From Syntrophaceae bacterium UBA6078 (lineage in GTDB: Bacteria; Desulfobacterota; Syntrophia; Syntrophales; UBA2210), in contig DIXO01000002.1 of the NCBI GenBank assembly GCA_002428735.1, forward strand, positions 1 to 41,251: a stretch of 41,251 bases of DNA, written 5' to 3'. Numbering within the stretch: position 1 is the stretch's first letter; the number at the start of each line of letters is the position of its first letter. A program made the translations under genes and the position numbers. The notes below the pieces were generated by a model. The model ran no database searches and had not been told where the DNA came from. It saw only the letters and a list, made by a program, of their open reading frames with translations. Below are positions 32,368 to 41,213 of this stretch, piece after piece.

Positions 32368-32487
32368 CAATCGTTTCAATTATATACCATTGTGAAGCTG
32401 TTCGGCGCGTTCACGCCCGCATCAGTAGGGACGATCTCGGTAATCATATCAAAAGCCAAACAATCTCAGATACGTAGGAATAGATTG

Positions 32488-35400
32488 TTACAGATCTACC
32501 CAGCGCAGGAGGGCGGTCAGGTAGATCCCCGCGCGTATCCGGGATTCAGGAACACCGGTGAAATGCGCCAGCATGTCGCGGTAGGCCTCGATCTGGTAGC
32601 GGTACAGATTCCGTTCCTGGGCGATAAAATGCTCCACTGACTGTCCGTCTTCCGGCCGCGAGGTCTTGAAATCGCAGATCCACCAGGTGTCTCCGTCACA
32701 CGCGGCGAGATCGATGATGCCGGAGCGCACGCGGCCCGCCGCGGGGGAGTCTTCCAGGTGCCATTCATTCTTCGCGCCCTCGAGGGCCGCAAGCCGCGCC
32801 ACGAATGGATCGACGAGGGTCTTTTCGGCTTCTTCGACGATTTCCGCGGCTGCTTCGCTTGCACGTTCCCGTCCAATGTCCTGGGTTTCCAATGCGCGTG
32901 CCACGGCTGTCTTCGCGGGGAGTTTCTGGCCACCTATGGCTGCGCTCAGAATCGCGTGGATCACCGTTCCCCGCGCCCGGTTGAAGGCTGCTTCGTCGCC
33001 CTCCAGTTTTCCTTCCGCCCGCAGGGTCTCCTCCGCGAACGAAGAGGGGGATTTTGCCATGGTGTATTCCTGCCGTTCCGGCCGGATATCATACGGTTCT
33101 GGAAGGGTAACAGTGCTGACTCGTTCCTCCGGCGGCGGGGCAGGGGATACGGGGTTGATTACTATGGGGATGTTCGTTCCGGCGGTCACGCTGTCTTTTT
33201 CCACTCCGTCGATCCCTTCGTGTTCCATGATCCATTGCAGGATATTCTGCTTACCGACTGTGAGCGTGCCGTCATCCTTCACCTTGGCAACCCCGCTCAG
33301 GTAAAGGGCCTCTTTTGCCCGCGTTGCCGCGACGTAAAAGAGGCGTTTTGCCTCGCCCCACCGCCGCTTTTTCTGAAACGTTTTTAAGAGGTTAAAGACC
33401 GGCGGAGTGTCCGCGTTTCTCCGGTCCTTCCCCATGGCGACGAGATATTCTCCTTCCGTTCCCGGCACCCGTTCTAGGAGGTAGGGGGGCGATTCAGCGG
33501 GGATGTCCGAAAGGGGCGCCCAGTCCGTGAAGGGGAGGAAGACGATGTCGAATTCAAGCCCCTTGGCCCGGTGGATGGTCATCATCTCCACGGGGGAACG
33601 GGAGGCGGCGGGGTCGGCGGGCTCGTAGAGGGTGTGTATCGCGGCCTTTACCTGTCTCAGCGTTTCAAGAGGGGTGCCCCGGTTCGCGCCTTCGAGTATA
33701 TCGAGAAACCGCATGCAGTTCGCGACTCCCGCCATGCCGTACCGCGATGCTGTTCCCCGCGACCCGTCAAGGTCTTCCCAGAAGGCCCTGACGGTTGTTC
33801 CCAGGGGATCGCGCCCCACCCGACGCGAGGCGTTTTCCATGGCCTGTATGACGGGTTCCATTTCAGGGCGGGAGCGGGCCATGAGCATGATCTTCTCCAT
33901 CCAGCTTTCCGGTTCCTGCCGGGCGGTTTCGTACAGGAGATTCGCGTCGATCCACAACCAGGGGGAACGCAGGAGCGACGCCCACGCGAGATCGTCATGC
34001 GGATTGGCGAGGAGTTCAGCGATCTTCATGAGATGCATCACCTCCGGCCGCTGCGTGAGGCCGATCCCTTCCCGTACCTGGACGGGGATTCCCTGCTCCT
34101 TGAATGCCCTGAGGTATCGGCCGATTCGATTCCGGGTGAACAGGAGTACCCCGATGGTTGCGTCCGTGCCTGCTCTTTTCATAACCTCCCTGACTCTTCC
34201 GGCAAGCCATGCGGCCTCGTCATCCTTTGCCTTCTCTCTATCGTCGTCCGCGAAGAGGGCCAGCGATACCGTCCCTGCTTCCCTGCCGCCGTATGGTTCG
34301 GAGGGGCTGAAGGGGACTTCATCGGCGTCGGGATCGGGGTCTTTCATGACCACGGTACCGAAGAGGCCGTTGATCCATTCGATCAATGTTCTCCCGGAGC
34401 GGAAGTTCGTCATCAGGAGGTGAGAATCGAGGGGGATTGTTCCCCCGCCGGGGACGGGGATTCCCTTCTTTGCCTCCATAAAGAGGCTGACCTCGGCATT
34501 TCTAAAGGAGTAGATGGACTGCTTGGGATCACCCACGATGAAGACGGTTCTGCCGTCTTCCGGGGACCATCCCGCGCACAGAAGGCTGACGAGCTCCCAC
34601 TGGGCGCGGTTGGTGTCCTGGAATTCGTCCACGAGGAGGTGGCGTATCCGGTGATCGAGGTACATCTGAATGTCCGAGGGATCGGCGCCGCCGAGCGCCC
34701 GGAGCGCGGCCTGTTCCAGCCCGGCGAAGTCGACGACATGCCGGTCGCGGCAGGCGGTTTCGTAGCGATCGATCAGGTCGGCCGCGGTGACGATAAAGTC
34801 TGATAGGGTCTGTACGTCGCCTGCAATATCGCCGGGGGAGGGGAGGGTCTTGCATTCGGCGAGGGCGGCGGCGCACACGTCGCCCATCCCGGATATCATG
34901 GTTCCCCATCGTGTCTTGCCGGACCCCCCGTAGAAGCCGCTCGCGGGGCCGAAGCTCTTCCGGGCCGTCCCCGCCTTCGTGGTAAAGGCGTTCGCGATCG
35001 TCTGCCAAGAGGGAAGGTTGTCCCACGCGCACCCCGGCAGGGATGCGGGGAGGAGCGCTCCCAGCGGCACCCCCTGTTCATTAAGGTTCGCCGTCAGATC
35101 ATTCCAGCACTGGCCAAGATCTGTTTCCTTAAAGCAAGAGATGAGATTACGGAGACGGCCTTCGATGTAGACGCGCAGCCGTTCGTTCAGAACGGCCGGG
35201 AGCGCCGAAAGCCCCCGCCCTCCCGCTCCCCGGATGATCTCGATGAGGTCCCGGAAGCGCCCCCTGTTCTGTATGATGCCGCTGAATTCCGCGGAGATGC
35301 CGTTCCAGTTGTTGTTGTGGTAGAGGAGACGGTTTTCGAAGGCCCTCCGCCGGTCGTCGGTTGCAGGATACGAAAAGAATCCTTTCAGGGTGGCCTGAAC

Positions 35401-35850
35401 GGTTTCTTCCATGAGGATGGTCTGCGCCTCATTGTCGATGATCTCGAAATCGGGGGCGACTCCTGCTTCAATAGGGGCGCGCCGGGCGATATAGCTGCAA
35501 AAACCGTGGAATGTCATGATATTGAGCGTGTCGGACGAGGTGAGAAGATGCGCTTTTCCTTTGTGCGCCTGGATGGCCCGTTCGGCAAGGAGGGCCAGTG
35601 CTCCGTCCGGGTCATGCGCGTTGTTTTTACCGTTGAGAAAGCCTGTTATGCGCTGGCGCATCTCACCCGCCGCCTTTTCGGTGAATGTGATGGCCAGGAT
35701 CTCCGCCGGATCACGAACCTCCGCCAGGAGCTTGAGAAAACGCCGGGTCAGGAGGGCCGTCTTGCCGGACCCCGCGGGGGATTCGACGTGTTGAGACCGG
35801 GTCGTGTCGAGGGCGGCGGTCCGCTGGGCGGCGTCATTCGGTTGCTGCAT
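32488..35850 (-). CDS. addA: AddA-like UvrD-type helicase with C-terminal nuclease domain
   Basis: AddA is the helicase-nuclease subunit that processes double-strand breaks for RecA loading. The 1120-residue product starts with a superfamily 1A helicase. The P-loop is ESPAGSGKTALLTRRF (about 23-38), followed by AITFTEKAAGEM, VDEFQDTN, GDPKQSIYSFRNAEV, TNFRSGRTL and MMTIHRAKGLEFDIVFLP. The C-terminal PD-(D/E)XK nuclease has GIIDLA (Asp1047) and DFKTS (Asp1060, Lys1062). Its start overlaps the end of the upstream addB-like gene by 17 bases, so the two are translationally coupled. Sequence is divergent from Bacillus AddA, hence the 'like'. A RecB assignment is less likely because no recC or recD is present. 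Confidence 0.9.
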   Translation of the reverse strand: MQQPNDAAQRTAALDTTRSQHVESPAGSGKTALLTRRFLKLLAEVRDPAEILAITFTEKAAGEMRQRITGFLNGKNNAHDPDGALALLAERAIQAHKGKAHLLTSSDTLNIMTFHGFCSYIARRAPIEAGVAPDFEIIDNEAQTILMEETVQATLKGFFSYPATDDRRRAFENRLLYHNNNWNGISAEFSGIIQNRGRFRDLIEIIRGAGGRGLSALPAVLNERLRVYIEGRLRNLISCFKETDLGQCWNDLTANLNEQGVPLGALLPASLPGCAWDNLPSWQTIANAFTTKAGTARKSFGPASGFYGGSGKTRWGTMISGMGDVCAAALAECKTLPSPGDIAGDVQTLSDFIVTAADLIDRYETACRDRHVVDFAGLEQAALRALGGADPSDIQMYLDHRIRHLLVDEFQDTNRAQWELVSLLCAGWSPEDGRTVFIVGDPKQSIYSFRNAEVSLFMEAKKGIPVPGGGTIPLDSHLLMTNFRSGRTLIEWINGLFGTVVMKDPDPDADEVPFSPSEPYGGREAGTVSLALFADDDREKAKDDEAAWLAGRVREVMKRAGTDATIGVLLFTRNRIGRYLRAFKEQGIPVQVREGIGLTQRPEVMHLMKIAELLANPHDDLAWASLLRSPWLWIDANLLYETARQEPESWMEKIMLMARSRPEMEPVIQAMENASRRVGRDPLGTTVRAFWEDLDGSRGTASRYGMAGVANCMRFLDILEGANRGTPLETLRQVKAAIHTLYEPADPAASRSPVEMMTIHRAKGLEFDIVFLPFTDWAPLSDIPAESPPYLLERVPGTEGEYLVAMGKDRRNADTPPVFNLLKTFQKKRRWGEAKRLFYVAATRAKEALYLSGVAKVKDDGTLTVGKQNILQWIMEHEGIDGVEKDSVTAGTNIPIVINPVSPAPPPEERVSTVTLPEPYDIRPERQEYTMAKSPSSFAEETLRAEGKLEGDEAAFNRARGTVIHAILSAAIGGQKLPAKTAVARALETQDIGRERASEAAAEIVEEAEKTLVDPFVARLAALEGAKNEWHLEDSPAAGRVRSGIIDLAACDGDTWWICDFKTSRPEDGQSVEHFIAQERNLYRYQIEAYRDMLAHFTGVPESRIRAGIYLTALLRWVDL

Positions 35851-38509
35851 CTGTTTCCTCTTCCGTATCAGACCATTGCGGGCCCATAACGCCCACCCGG
35901 CAGAGGGTTATGAACGGGCAGGTTTCACAGGCCATGTGTCTGCGGGGTTCGTTCGAAACGGGGAAAGGCTCGGGGCGGAAATCCCCCGATCCCAGGATTG
36001 TTCCCAGCCGAGCCAGGGCCTTTCTCCATTCCTCCAGGGAGGATTCAATTCCCCTGACAGGGGAGATTCCGATATCGCCGGCGGACCTGAGGCGGATATA
36101 TCCGGCTGAAAAGGATGTGTTCGGGCCCGTATATGTCTCCAGACCGGGAATGCGTCCATCCGCAAGGGCCATCAGGTAGATGACGAGCTGGGGGTCTTTC
36201 AGCCGTTTGACGATATCCCCGGACGAGGAGGGGGTGCCCGTTTTGTAGTCCCACAGGAGTAAGCCCTCATCTTTGCTGAAATCCACCCGGTCGATCCGCC
36301 CCCGCAGGACGAAGGGAAGCCCCGCAATGGCGAGGGCGTCAAAGGGGGCCTCTTCGGCGACGCACCGCCACCCTTCGAGCCATCGTTTTTGTTCGCGGTC
36401 GAGCCACTGGATGAGTATCCCTCCTTCCTCCGTATCATCCGCATCCCCGATCCAGCGTCGGCGTTCCACTTTCCACTGTGGTCTTTCAGCCACATTTTGA
36501 AGCGCTTCGTCAACACATGCTATCAGGAGGGGCCGCGTCTCATCGCTGTTCAGGTCTATCGCCCGTTCTCTCACTCTGCGGGTAAAGAGGGCCAGGGCCC
36601 GGTGAATCCGGTTTCCCTTCTCCCGGGGAGAGGTATCCGGCTCTATTTCCTCCAGCGGTTCCACGTTCAGAATGGTCTCGACAAAGAAACGGTACGGACA
36701 GGTGACCGCCGTCTGGAGACGGCTGGCAGAGACGGTTTCAGGGATGCATTCATCATGGAGAAGTTCGTCTTCCCGGATATCAGCCGATATTTCTTCATGT
36801 AATCCTTCATATGCTGATCGCAACCATTCGGCCCGCAGCCAGGCCGGATCGGGGGTGTTCCAGATGTCGATGGAACGCTTCTCTTCGGTGGCGGGCCAGA
36901 AAGGGGAAGGGGTAAGGGGCTTGAGGTCTTCCTGCTCCGCCCGAAGGAGGGTGATATCCGGCGCGAGGGTCATCAGGTGATCAAAGGAGCGTCGCGCGAA
37001 TTCGTACTGGCTCTCCGCCGTTCCCCCCTGGACAAGCCGCCGCTCCGTAGAATCGAGAAAGGGAAGGGGGCGTACCGGTTCCGGGAGCGACCGGTCGTCC
37101 ATGCCGAGAAGATACAGCTTGTCGAAATCGAGGCCGCGCGATTCGATGGCTCCCATGATCTGTATCCCCGCATCCTCCGCCGCACCGACCTGTACCATCT
37201 TCCGGGAGGCGAGATGCGCGAGCCACCCCGAAAACTCATGCCCATCCATCCGCGCCTCGGACAGGTGGCGGTCGATCTCCTCCATGATCTCGTCCAGACC
37301 GCGCCTGTCAACAGTATCCTTTTCATCCGACAGAACGGGGAAACCGAGGCGGTCCCACACCTCCCGCAGTTTTCCCGCCCAGAAGGAGCCTTCCTTCTTT
37401 TCGGATATCTGCATTGCGCGACAGAAGATGGAGAGATGTTCAGTACCGGCCGGCGGTATTGAGGCATACGTATCGGGATCTTCCGCCTTCAGCACTCGCA
37501 GAAGACTGTCGAGACTGGAATCGACGGATCGCTTTCGCCAGACGATGTCGGCCCGCGCTATCCGTGCGCGCTTTCCCTGCCAGCAGCCGTAATAGGAGGA
37601 CAGAAAGAGGGAGAGGAGCAGTTCGCGGGGCTCCCCTTCGATGATGAAACGCAGGGGGAGGAGGGCCGCCTGCATCAGGTGCGTCTCGAGAAGGGCGACG
37701 CCCTTTGTCATGTTGAACCACGAGGAGCCGCGGGGCGGAGGCGTCCCCGTCACGTCCCTGAGTCTCCGTTCCAGTTCTTTTCCGTACCGGTCCATGTCCG
37801 GAACGATCACCCCGATGCGATGGAGGGGAACCGTCCGGGCGTCCTGAACGAGACGATGGACCAGGAAGATGACCTCCTGTTCGGGGGAGGGAAGGGCCAG
37901 GGACTCGATCCGCTCCGGCTCGCGGGCCGGGCGGGTAATATAGGTAACATCACTGTATTTCTCGAGGGTTGTGAACAGTTCGTGTTCCACTGGGGCGGGC
38001 GATTCGAACCCTGCCAGGGCGATCCTGTCAGGAAGCGTCGCTCTCGCATCAATGATGGCTCGGCGCAGGAGAGTCGGGCGGCTGGACGGGTGAAAGAGGC
38101 CGGCCGATTCGAGTGATTTCCGGAAGGCGGCACTGATCCCCCGCCGCCATTCCACGAGGGGTGTGGCGGGGAAGCCTGACGCCGGATCAAGGTTGTGGCG
38201 CACCATGACGCCGAAGGTCTCGTCGAGAATGGCGCAGAGGTTCGGATCCGACGTCAGCGGGGGAGGGGGCTCGATCCGGCGGGCCAGTTCCTTCCAGAGG
38301 TTGAGTCGGTAGAGATCGGGAGCAGGGATCTCCTCGGGCCATAATTCAGACCATGTCCGGTCGAGCCAGGCGTTCAGGGTCATCGCCCGGAGGGGCTCCC
38401 ATCCCTCTTTCCCCTCGCGGAGACACTGGAGGCGGAAGCGGCGGGCGAGGTTGCGCGCCAGTCTCCCGGTGGAGGTCAGGTAGAGCCGGTCGGGGTGTAT
38501 GTCGGTCAT
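35834..38509 (-). CDS. addB: AddB-like PD-(D/E)XK nuclease with iron-sulfur cysteines
   Basis: Partner of the AddA-like protein in break resection. The 891-residue product has an N-terminal inactivated helicase-like region (LYLTSTGRLARNLARRF) and a C-terminal RecB-family nuclease with RGRIDRVDF (Asp740) and WDYKTG (Asp754, Lys756). The cysteines expected to hold the AddB [4Fe-4S] staple are present: one in TAVTCPYRFF ahead of the nuclease core, and Cys861, Cys864 and Cys870 (CETCPFITLC) after it. The C-x2-C-x5-C spacing matches AddB. The order addB-addA with a short overlap is the usual one. The ribosome site before the ATG is weak. Confidence 0.9.
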   Translation of the reverse strand: MTDIHPDRLYLTSTGRLARNLARRFRLQCLREGKEGWEPLRAMTLNAWLDRTWSELWPEEIPAPDLYRLNLWKELARRIEPPPPLTSDPNLCAILDETFGVMVRHNLDPASGFPATPLVEWRRGISAAFRKSLESAGLFHPSSRPTLLRRAIIDARATLPDRIALAGFESPAPVEHELFTTLEKYSDVTYITRPAREPERIESLALPSPEQEVIFLVHRLVQDARTVPLHRIGVIVPDMDRYGKELERRLRDVTGTPPPRGSSWFNMTKGVALLETHLMQAALLPLRFIIEGEPRELLLSLFLSSYYGCWQGKRARIARADIVWRKRSVDSSLDSLLRVLKAEDPDTYASIPPAGTEHLSIFCRAMQISEKKEGSFWAGKLREVWDRLGFPVLSDEKDTVDRRGLDEIMEEIDRHLSEARMDGHEFSGWLAHLASRKMVQVGAAEDAGIQIMGAIESRGLDFDKLYLLGMDDRSLPEPVRPLPFLDSTERRLVQGGTAESQYEFARRSFDHLMTLAPDITLLRAEQEDLKPLTPSPFWPATEEKRSIDIWNTPDPAWLRAEWLRSAYEGLHEEISADIREDELLHDECIPETVSASRLQTAVTCPYRFFVETILNVEPLEEIEPDTSPREKGNRIHRALALFTRRVRERAIDLNSDETRPLLIACVDEALQNVAERPQWKVERRRWIGDADDTEEGGILIQWLDREQKRWLEGWRCVAEEAPFDALAIAGLPFVLRGRIDRVDFSKDEGLLLWDYKTGTPSSSGDIVKRLKDPQLVIYLMALADGRIPGLETYTGPNTSFSAGYIRLRSAGDIGISPVRGIESSLEEWRKALARLGTILGSGDFRPEPFPVSNEPRRHMACETCPFITLCRVGVMGPQWSDTEEETDAATE

Positions 38510-38550
38510 GGCTGCTCAGGCGCCCGTATAACTTGAATTGTGAGGATCTC

Positions 38551-38958
38551 TTACAATACCGGTCGAAACTTCGGCAGGCTGAACTCGCCGGTTATAGCCT
38601 CCCAGGCGACCTCGACCGGCATGTCGCAGCGCACCTCGGAGAGGTCACAGCCGACAATGTTGGTCAGCATATGGGGTCCTTCCTCCAGTTGCACCACCGC
38701 CACAACATAGGGAAGATCTTCCTGAAAGGCCGGATGGAAGGCGACATGGTTGACGGTAAAGCTGTACACCGATCCTTTTCCCGCAGCGACGATCCATTCC
38801 GTTTCCGTGGAATGACACCGGGGGCAGATGAATGATGGAGGATAGCGGACAAAACCGCAATCGCCGCATTTCTGAATCTTCAGGAGGTGCTGTTTGCACC
38901 CGTTCCAGAATTCCTTTGTGTCCGCGTTTATTTTTGGCAACGGTTTGTTATATGTCAT
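38551..38958 (-). CDS. DUF35 zinc-ribbon/OB-fold acyl-CoA-associated protein
   Basis: DUF35 proteins pair with thiolase-like enzymes and form complexes with them, as in archaeal HMG-CoA synthesis and steroid side-chain lyases. The 135-residue product has an N-terminal helix, a rubredoxin-like zinc ribbon (CGDCGFVRYPPSFICPRCHS) and an OB-fold (GSVYSFTVNHVAFHP ... YVVAVVQLEEGPHMLTNIVG). Its ribosome site AGGAGGGGG lies inside the last codons of the thiolase-family gene, five bases separate the two frames, and coupling is expected. It is undisturbed, whereas its partner contains an in-frame TGA. Confidence 0.92.
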   Translation of the reverse strand: MTYNKPLPKINADTKEFWNGCKQHLLKIQKCGDCGFVRYPPSFICPRCHSTETEWIVAAGKGSVYSFTVNHVAFHPAFQEDLPYVVAVVQLEEGPHMLTNIVGCDLSEVRCDMPVEVAWEAITGEFSLPKFRPVL

Positions 38959-38963
38959 GGCTA

Positions 38964-39767
38964 CTACCCCCTCCTCAGGATATAACAGGAATGAGTCTGC
39001 AATATTGCCCCGTTATCGCTGCAAAGGATAATTTCAGGTTTCTTTGTGCCTGTTTCCGGGCCAAGCTGCCTCTCTTCACATCGACCCATGAGTTGCATGA
39101 CCGCCTCCGTGAGGGGGGTGAGCCCCATGTGGTACGCCTCAGATAGCTGGCCCCCTGATGTGTTGACGGGCATCCGTCCCCCCGGTTCGATGGTTCCTCC
39201 CGAGAACCACTCCTCTCCTTCGCCGGGGCCGAAGAAGCCATAATCCTGGAGCGTGATTTCAACGGTATAGGTAAAACAATCATATATCTGGCAGGCGTCG
39301 ACATCTTTGTGGGTAATGCCCGCCATTGCGAAGGCCGTTTCACCCGCCTGCCGGGCGCCGGTCGGCCCAGCAAGATGGGTCGCCTGTGCGAAGTCCGACG
39401 ACGGATTGTGCTGCCCCATCCCCATGATGGTGACAAGGGGGTGCTTGAGATCGCGTGCCCGTTCGGCCGAGGTTATGATGCAGGCCCGTCCGCCGTCGTT
39501 GACCAGGCAGTTGTCGGGGAGACGGAAGGGTTCGACGAGCCATTTGGCGTTGTAATAATCTTCGTATGTCAGCGGCTTGTTCCGCATGACAGCCCGCGGA
39601 TTCATCTGCGCCCACTGGCGCTGCCCCACGGCGATGTGCTTCCAGGTTTCGGGACCCGTGTGAAACTCATGCATGGCACGCCGCGCCGCCATGGCGTACC
39701 CCGATGTGGCTCCGAAGTGACCGAACACCGTTGTATCGCCCCCACGATCCATGAGCATGCGGGACAT
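38964..39767 (-). CDS. Thiolase family protein, part downstream of in-frame TGA
   Basis: This 267-residue frame is the main part of an SCP2/lipid-transfer-type thiolase (QIYDCFTYTVEITLQDYGFFGPGEG, GGRMPVNTSGGQLSEAYHMGL). It shares the exact reading frame of the 39858-40118 segment; the codons between (from 39857) are also open and thiolase-like (HLQHAVGALESGLCKYV). With the TGA read through, the protein would be about 384 residues, a normal family length. The C-terminal thiolase motifs GHP and CxG are not conserved, as in Ltp-type aldolases. If the TGA is a true stop, this ATG would restart translation without the nucleophile region. Confidence 0.8.
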   Translation of the reverse strand: MSRMLMDRGGDTTVFGHFGATSGYAMAARRAMHEFHTGPETWKHIAVGQRQWAQMNPRAVMRNKPLTYEDYYNAKWLVEPFRLPDNCLVNDGGRACIITSAERARDLKHPLVTIMGMGQHNPSSDFAQATHLAGPTGARQAGETAFAMAGITHKDVDACQIYDCFTYTVEITLQDYGFFGPGEGEEWFSGGTIEPGGRMPVNTSGGQLSEAYHMGLTPLTEAVMQLMGRCEERQLGPETGTKKPEIILCSDNGAILQTHSCYILRRG

Positions 39768-39823
39768 GCTGTCCCCCGAGTGAGCGAACGAAAGAAGAAC
39801 GTACTTGCAAAGACCGGATTCGA

Positions 39824-39860
39824 GCGCGCCAACTGCGTGCTGTAAGTGGCTGCGCGATCA
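39824..39860 (-). other. In-frame TGA codon followed by a predicted hairpin
   Basis: TGA (39860-39858) interrupts the thiolase frame at codon 87 counted from GTG 40118. Two bases later GCGC (39855-39852) and GCCA (39850-39847) can pair with GCGC (39827-39824) and TGGC (39831-39828), plus one C-G pair. This makes nine pairs with two single-base bulges and a 12-base loop (UUACAGCACGCA). The position suits a bacterial selenocysteine insertion element, but the loop lacks the GGUC-type sequence of E. coli fdhF. Confidence 0.6.
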
Positions 39861-40118
39861 GTTGGCGTCCTGGGACATATAGGTCGGCGTGATACCAAGA
39901 TACTGAGCGAGGACGTAGGGGTTGACATCGGACTCCCCCGTGGGTGGAGAAAAGTGGCGATAGATCATGAGTCCGTCGATATCCTCCCGCTTCAGTCCGG
40001 CGTCTTGAATGGCATTGGCGCAGGCCTCGAGATGAAAACTCACGGTAGTCCTTTCGGGGACCTTCCCCTGGGGCGTATACCCCACTCCGACGATAGCGTA
40101 CTTATCTTTTACTTTCAC
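39858..40118 (-). CDS. Thiolase family protein, N-terminal part ending at in-frame TGA
   Basis: The N-terminal 86 residues of the thiolase-family protein: YAIVGVGYTPQGKVPERTT, then a helix and DIDGLMIYRHFSPPTGESDVNPYVLAQYLGITPTYMSQDAN before the TGA. GTG 40118 is chosen as start because GAGGTG precedes it at good spacing; an ATG seven codons earlier (40139) has no ribosome site. The frame continues unbroken on the other side of the TGA into the rest of the enzyme, so these are two parts of one gene. It lies upstream of the DUF35 gene and downstream of a transporter gene. Confidence 0.78.
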   Translation of the reverse strand: MKVKDKYAIVGVGYTPQGKVPERTTVSFHLEACANAIQDAGLKREDIDGLMIYRHFSPPTGESDVNPYVLAQYLGITPTYMSQDAN

Positions 40119-40202
40119 TGGTTGCACCTCGTCTTTCATGTAATGTATTAAGGTTTTGTATTCTCTCTTCTCCGGATCTGTGAGAAAATATGGAACCGGT
40201 TT

Positions 40203-41114
40203 TCACCCCGACCAGCGTTGCCTGATACCCATCCAGATGATGTAGATGAACATGAAGATGGTGGATACCGTCGCCGGAAGGGCGCTTTCCCGGCCGAACA
40301 GGGCAAGAGCGAGCCCCGCCCCGAGGCCGTAGTTTTTGATGGTCCCCAGGAGGACCAGGCTCATCCTGGTCTGGGCATTGATTTTGAACAGTTTGCCCGA
40401 CCATTCAATGATGAATCCCAGGACGAACATGCTCGCCACGGCAATACCCACAACGGGGAGCAGGCGCAGCGGCTCTCCCATGATAACATCCTGATTCAGA
40501 CCCACGATCGTATATACCACAACAAAAAAGCTCCAGTTGGTGATAACCCCCTTGAAGCGTTCTAGGTTCGTCCCGATCCGATGCCGGACAAGGAAACGGG
40601 AAACCACCAAAGGAAGGGCCATCAGCACCAAGGCGGTGAAGGCCAGGCGCTCCAGGATGGAATGACCTGAACCCATGACAATATAAAGCGCTATCGGCAG
40701 GACCAGCAAGGCTGCCAGATATCCACCCACCGTTCCGGCAAGTGAAAATGTCTTATTCCCCCTGAGAAGATCGGTGAAGGGAATAATGGCCACGGCCGGA
40801 GGCATGAGGGCGAGTATGATAAAGCCGTTCAAGAGTTCTCTGTCGTCAATGACAAGGACGCTGGCGCCAAGGATAAAAACGGCAAGAACGCCATACGTCA
40901 TCAGGATGCCGATAAGAGCCGGGACGATGAGGGGGCGCGGGGAACGAAAGAAACTCCCGGAGATCCCCATGGTCGAGAGGGTCATGACCAGGGCAAGGGC
41001 CGGGAGGGTCAGGTGTCTGGTCCAGACGCTGGCCCCGGGGAAGAGAAGCCCGATGACCAGTGCAAGGGACAGTATGAAATCACGGTTTTTCAATAGCTGT
41101 GTGATTTTTCTCAC
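40203..41114 (-). CDS. Bile acid:sodium symporter (SBF) family transporter
   Basis: A 303-residue integral membrane protein with about nine to ten hydrophobic segments and SBF-type motifs (MPPAVAIIPFTDLLRGN and GTIKNYGLGAGLALALFG). Bacterial members carry diverse organic anions with sodium; the substrate here is unknown. The reading frame is open from TTG 41213, but that TTG is part of a strong -35 box, so the true start must lie downstream. GTG 41114 is the first plausible in-frame start after the predicted transcription start and begins just before the first membrane helix. It may share a transcript with the thiolase/DUF35 genes. Confidence 0.85.
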   Translation of the reverse strand: MRKITQLLKNRDFILSLALVIGLLFPGASVWTRHLTLPALALVMTLSTMGISGSFFRSPRPLIVPALIGILMTYGVLAVFILGASVLVIDDRELLNGFIILALMPPAVAIIPFTDLLRGNKTFSLAGTVGGYLAALLVLPIALYIVMGSGHSILERLAFTALVLMALPLVVSRFLVRHRIGTNLERFKGVITNWSFFVVVYTIVGLNQDVIMGEPLRLLPVVGIAVASMFVLGFIIEWSGKLFKINAQTRMSLVLLGTIKNYGLGAGLALALFGRESALPATVSTIFMFIYIIWMGIRQRWSG

Positions 41115-41184
41115 CGTGTGCCCATGGTTCGTGATGATTGAGAAGTCTGGTTGGAAGCTGTCACTAATATCAAAAGTTTCCGGC

Positions 41185-41213
41185 AGTATAGGCAATTGCC
41201 CCGAGCGTGTCAA
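41185..41213 (-). promoter_or_regulatory. Strong sigma-70 promoter of the SBF transporter gene
   Basis: On the - strand a perfect TTGACA (41213-41208) and TATACT (41190-41185) are separated by 17 bases. The expected start near 41177 leaves a leader of about 60 bases before GTG 41114. Nothing else is recognised between here and the window end. Confidence 0.7.

Noticed and set aside
33571..34803. 410-codon + strand frame opposite the AddA-like gene
   Set aside because: It is antisense to conserved helicase motifs in a GC-rich gene, where such shadows are common, and its translation resembles no known domain.
38964..40118. Two independent genes instead of one interrupted thiolase
   Set aside because: Both parts share one frame, the codons between them are open except for the TGA, and together they give the normal family length and domain order.
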